DNA of 6,314 bases, from NCBI GenBank assembly GCA_002395865.1, contig DGVE01000024.1, positions 1-6,314 of the forward strand. The letters are read 5' to 3'. Numbering within the stretch: position 1 is the stretch's first letter; each line of letters begins with the position of its first letter. The position numbers and the translations under genes are program-made. The notes under the pieces are model-generated. The model worked only from the letters and a program-made list of their open reading frames with translations. It did no database searches and was not told the origin of the DNA. Positions 5,227-6,314 of the stretch are shown in pieces. This DNA is from Lachnospiraceae bacterium UBA4292. Lineage in GTDB: Bacteria > Bacillota > Clostridia > Lachnospirales > Lachnospiraceae.

Positions 5227-6066
5227 ATGGAAGACAATTATTATAAGGACTATGATCAGAACGGATCATATCAGGGGGATTCATATCGGTACGGTGAGGG
5301 ATACAGTAGCTTCTCACAGACTGGCTACTCCCAGCCGCAGCCCGCGCGTTACATGGAGCCATTCCGGGAACCCGACATAAACAGGCAGTCGTTTTTCTAC
5401 TGCTTTTTTATGATACTCATGATGTTTATACCCGTTCTGGGCTTTGTAATATGCTTTTTAGTATTTCTGGGGACAATTTCAAAACCTGCGAAGAGGAATC
5501 TCGCCGCGGCGTGCATGGTGTTTAATCTGATCGGAATGATACTGATCGGCGCGCTGGTGCACAGGACCATCGTTTTCATGGGTCAGGTCGAAAAGTCCGT
5601 AAGCAATTATCTGGGCGAGTACGCGAACCTGACGGAGCTGGCGAAGGACCTCTCAGAGGGCAGGTTTGAGCAGGTGATAGAGAAGGCCGACACGAAGAAG
5701 ATCATCGAGGACGCGAACGTGGAGGAGCTTATCGAAAAGATCGATCTCCCCGCGATCATCGGTGAGCTGAGCGAACAGGGTATCATCAAGGAGAGGGACG
5801 TAAAGAAGATCATCGAAAAGGTGGACACGAAGAAGCTTCTCGAGGAGATGGATGTAAATGAGCTGCTGGAGAATGCGGACCTGTCTGAGGTCGACCTGTC
5901 CAGACTGGACTTTTCGGAGGTCGATCTCTCAACGATAAATGTGGAGGAGGCAGATCTTTCGAATATCGATTACTCTAAGGTGGACTGGGATAAGTTCACT
6001 GATGAGGAGCTGAGGGCGCTGTATGAGGCGATGCCCGCACAGAGGATAGCGGAGCTGAACAAATAG
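5227..6066 (+). CDS. Two-helix membrane protein with nonapeptide-like and pentapeptide repeats, 279 aa
   Basis: The order of parts is clear. Residues 1-45 are Tyr/Ser/Gln/Gly-rich and low complexity, probably disordered. Two hydrophobic helices follow at about 56-82 (FMILMMFIPVLGFVICFLVF) and 92-118 (CMVFNLIGMILIGALV), joined by a positive loop with KPAKR. Residues 145-216 are helical repeats of about nine residues with the pattern D-x-x-x-(I/L)(I/L)-E; IEKADTKKIIED (151-162) recurs as IEKVDTKKLLEE (196-207), 45 residues later. Residues 217-256 are eight tandem pentapeptides of A(D/N)LXX type: ADLSE, VDLSR, LDFSE, VDLST, INVEE, ADLSN, IDYSK, VDWDK. Pentapeptide repeats elsewhere form right-handed beta helices. 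By the positive-inside rule the loop would be cytosolic and both ends outside, but the charge bias is modest. AGGAGG (5216-5221) fixes the start. No known family is assigned; the role is probably as a membrane anchor or scaffold for the two upstream products. Confidence 0.87.
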   Translation: MEDNYYKDYDQNGSYQGDSYRYGEGYSSFSQTGYSQPQPARYMEPFREPDINRQSFFYCFFMILMMFIPVLGFVICFLVFLGTISKPAKRNLAAACMVFNLIGMILIGALVHRTIVFMGQVEKSVSNYLGEYANLTELAKDLSEGRFEQVIEKADTKKIIEDANVEELIEKIDLPAIIGELSEQGIIKERDVKKIIEKVDTKKLLEEMDVNELLENADLSEVDLSRLDFSEVDLSTINVEEADLSNIDYSKVDWDKFTDEELRALYEAMPAQRIAELNK

Positions 6067-6069
6067 TAC

Positions 6070-6117
6070 AAAAGATCCTTCGACGCTGCGATGTGCAGTG
6101 GTCGAAGGATCTTTTTT
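6070..6117. terminator. Strong intrinsic terminator shared by convergent genes
   Basis: AAAAGATCCTTCGAC (6070-6084) pairs perfectly with GTCGAAGGATCTTTT (6101-6115) over 15 bp. An inner CTGC/GCAG stem continues it around GATGT, with a G-T pair and one bulged G. The T tract runs to 6117. The A-rich left arm gives T residues on the other strand, so it can end both the three-gene operon and the minus-strand gene whose stop is at 6121-6123. Confidence 0.93.
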
Positions 6118-6120
6118 GTT

Positions 6121-6314
6121 TTATTTCTCAATGTCCTTTAAGTTTTTATTTGCCGTCGCGAGCATCAGCTTGATACGGTTTAGCTGATTGACCTCGCTGG
6201 CGCCCGGGTCGTAGTCAACGGCAACGATGTTCGAGAGCGGGTAAGCGCGGCGCAGCTCCTTTATGACGCCCTTGCCGACGATGTGGTTTGGCAGGCAGCC
6301 GAAGGGCTGGGTGC
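6121..6314 (-). CDS. Acyl-CoA dehydratase activase-like protein (BadF/HgdC-DUF2229 type), C-terminal fragment
   Basis: Read on the minus strand, the frame enters from the window edge and ends at a TAA complementary to 6121-6123, giving 63 residues. The tail contains QPFGCLPNHIVGKGVIKEL, then NIVAVDYDPGASEVNQLNR and IKLMLATANKNL. This matches the conserved end of the very large (about 1,400 aa) proteins that fuse a BadF/HgdC-like ATPase activator to DUF2229 and 2-hydroxyglutaryl-CoA dehydratase-like regions in Clostridia. The cysteine in FGCLPNH and the DYDPGASE segment are typical. Smaller members of the superfamily activate 2-hydroxyacyl-CoA dehydratases by ATP-driven electron transfer through a 4Fe-4S cluster; the role of the giant fusions is not settled. 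It is convergent with the three-gene operon and shares its terminator. Confidence 0.85.
   Translation of the reverse strand, partial: TQPFGCLPNHIVGKGVIKELRRAYPLSNIVAVDYDPGASEVNQLNRIKLMLATANKNLKDIEK

Noticed and set aside
1..6314. CRISPR array, tRNA or rRNA genes
   Set aside because: No regularly spaced direct repeats, cloverleaf or rRNA-like sequence was seen on either strand.

Overview
The window looks like a chromosomal segment from a low-to-mid GC Firmicute, most likely a gut or rumen Clostridium relative of the Lachnospiraceae type. The basis is strong AGGAGG-type ribosome binding sites, short intergenic gaps, a LacZ-type beta-galactosidase tail, an Rpn-family nuclease, and the tail of a large 2-hydroxyacyl-CoA dehydratase activase-like protein, all common in that group. 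The assignment rests on gene content, not on a marker gene.

Layout. (1) 3-311 is the C-terminus of a glycoside hydrolase family 2 beta-galactosidase (lacZ type). It overlaps by one base with 311-1192, a complete YhcC/TIGR01212 radical SAM protein. (2) 1193-1675 holds no intact gene. It contains a possible decayed short gene, a cluster of GTGAAC/GTTCAC words including a Rex-like box, a clear intrinsic terminator (1453-1496), a promoter (1548-1576) and a leader hairpin. (3) 1676-2479 is an intact Rpn/PD-(D/E)XK recombination-promoting nuclease, followed by a frameshifted fragment of a second nuclease family, YhcG/DUF1016 (2549-2805), and a terminator (2827-2873). This part reads as a small accessory or hot-spot zone. 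(4) From a good promoter at 2876-2904 and a long, structured leader, three genes run in tandem with gaps of 24 and 9 bp: an unrecognised AT-rich 343-aa protein (3079-4110), a Sel1-repeat protein with an extra C-terminal domain (4135-5217), and a two-helix membrane protein ending in nonapeptide-like and pentapeptide repeats (5227-6066). The block closes with a strong hairpin terminator (6070-6117). (5) 6121-6314, on the minus strand, is the C-terminus of an acyl-CoA dehydratase activase-like (DUF2229-type) protein converging on that terminator.

How the genes relate. lacZ and the radical SAM gene are translationally linked but have no evident shared pathway. The three-gene block at 3079-6066 is the best candidate for an undescribed functional unit: one promoter, one terminator, a soluble protein with a basic amphipathic region, a Sel1 scaffold protein, and a membrane-anchored repeat protein. 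Its function cannot be read from the sequence, and the first gene is noticeably more AT-rich than its two partners, so it may have a separate origin.
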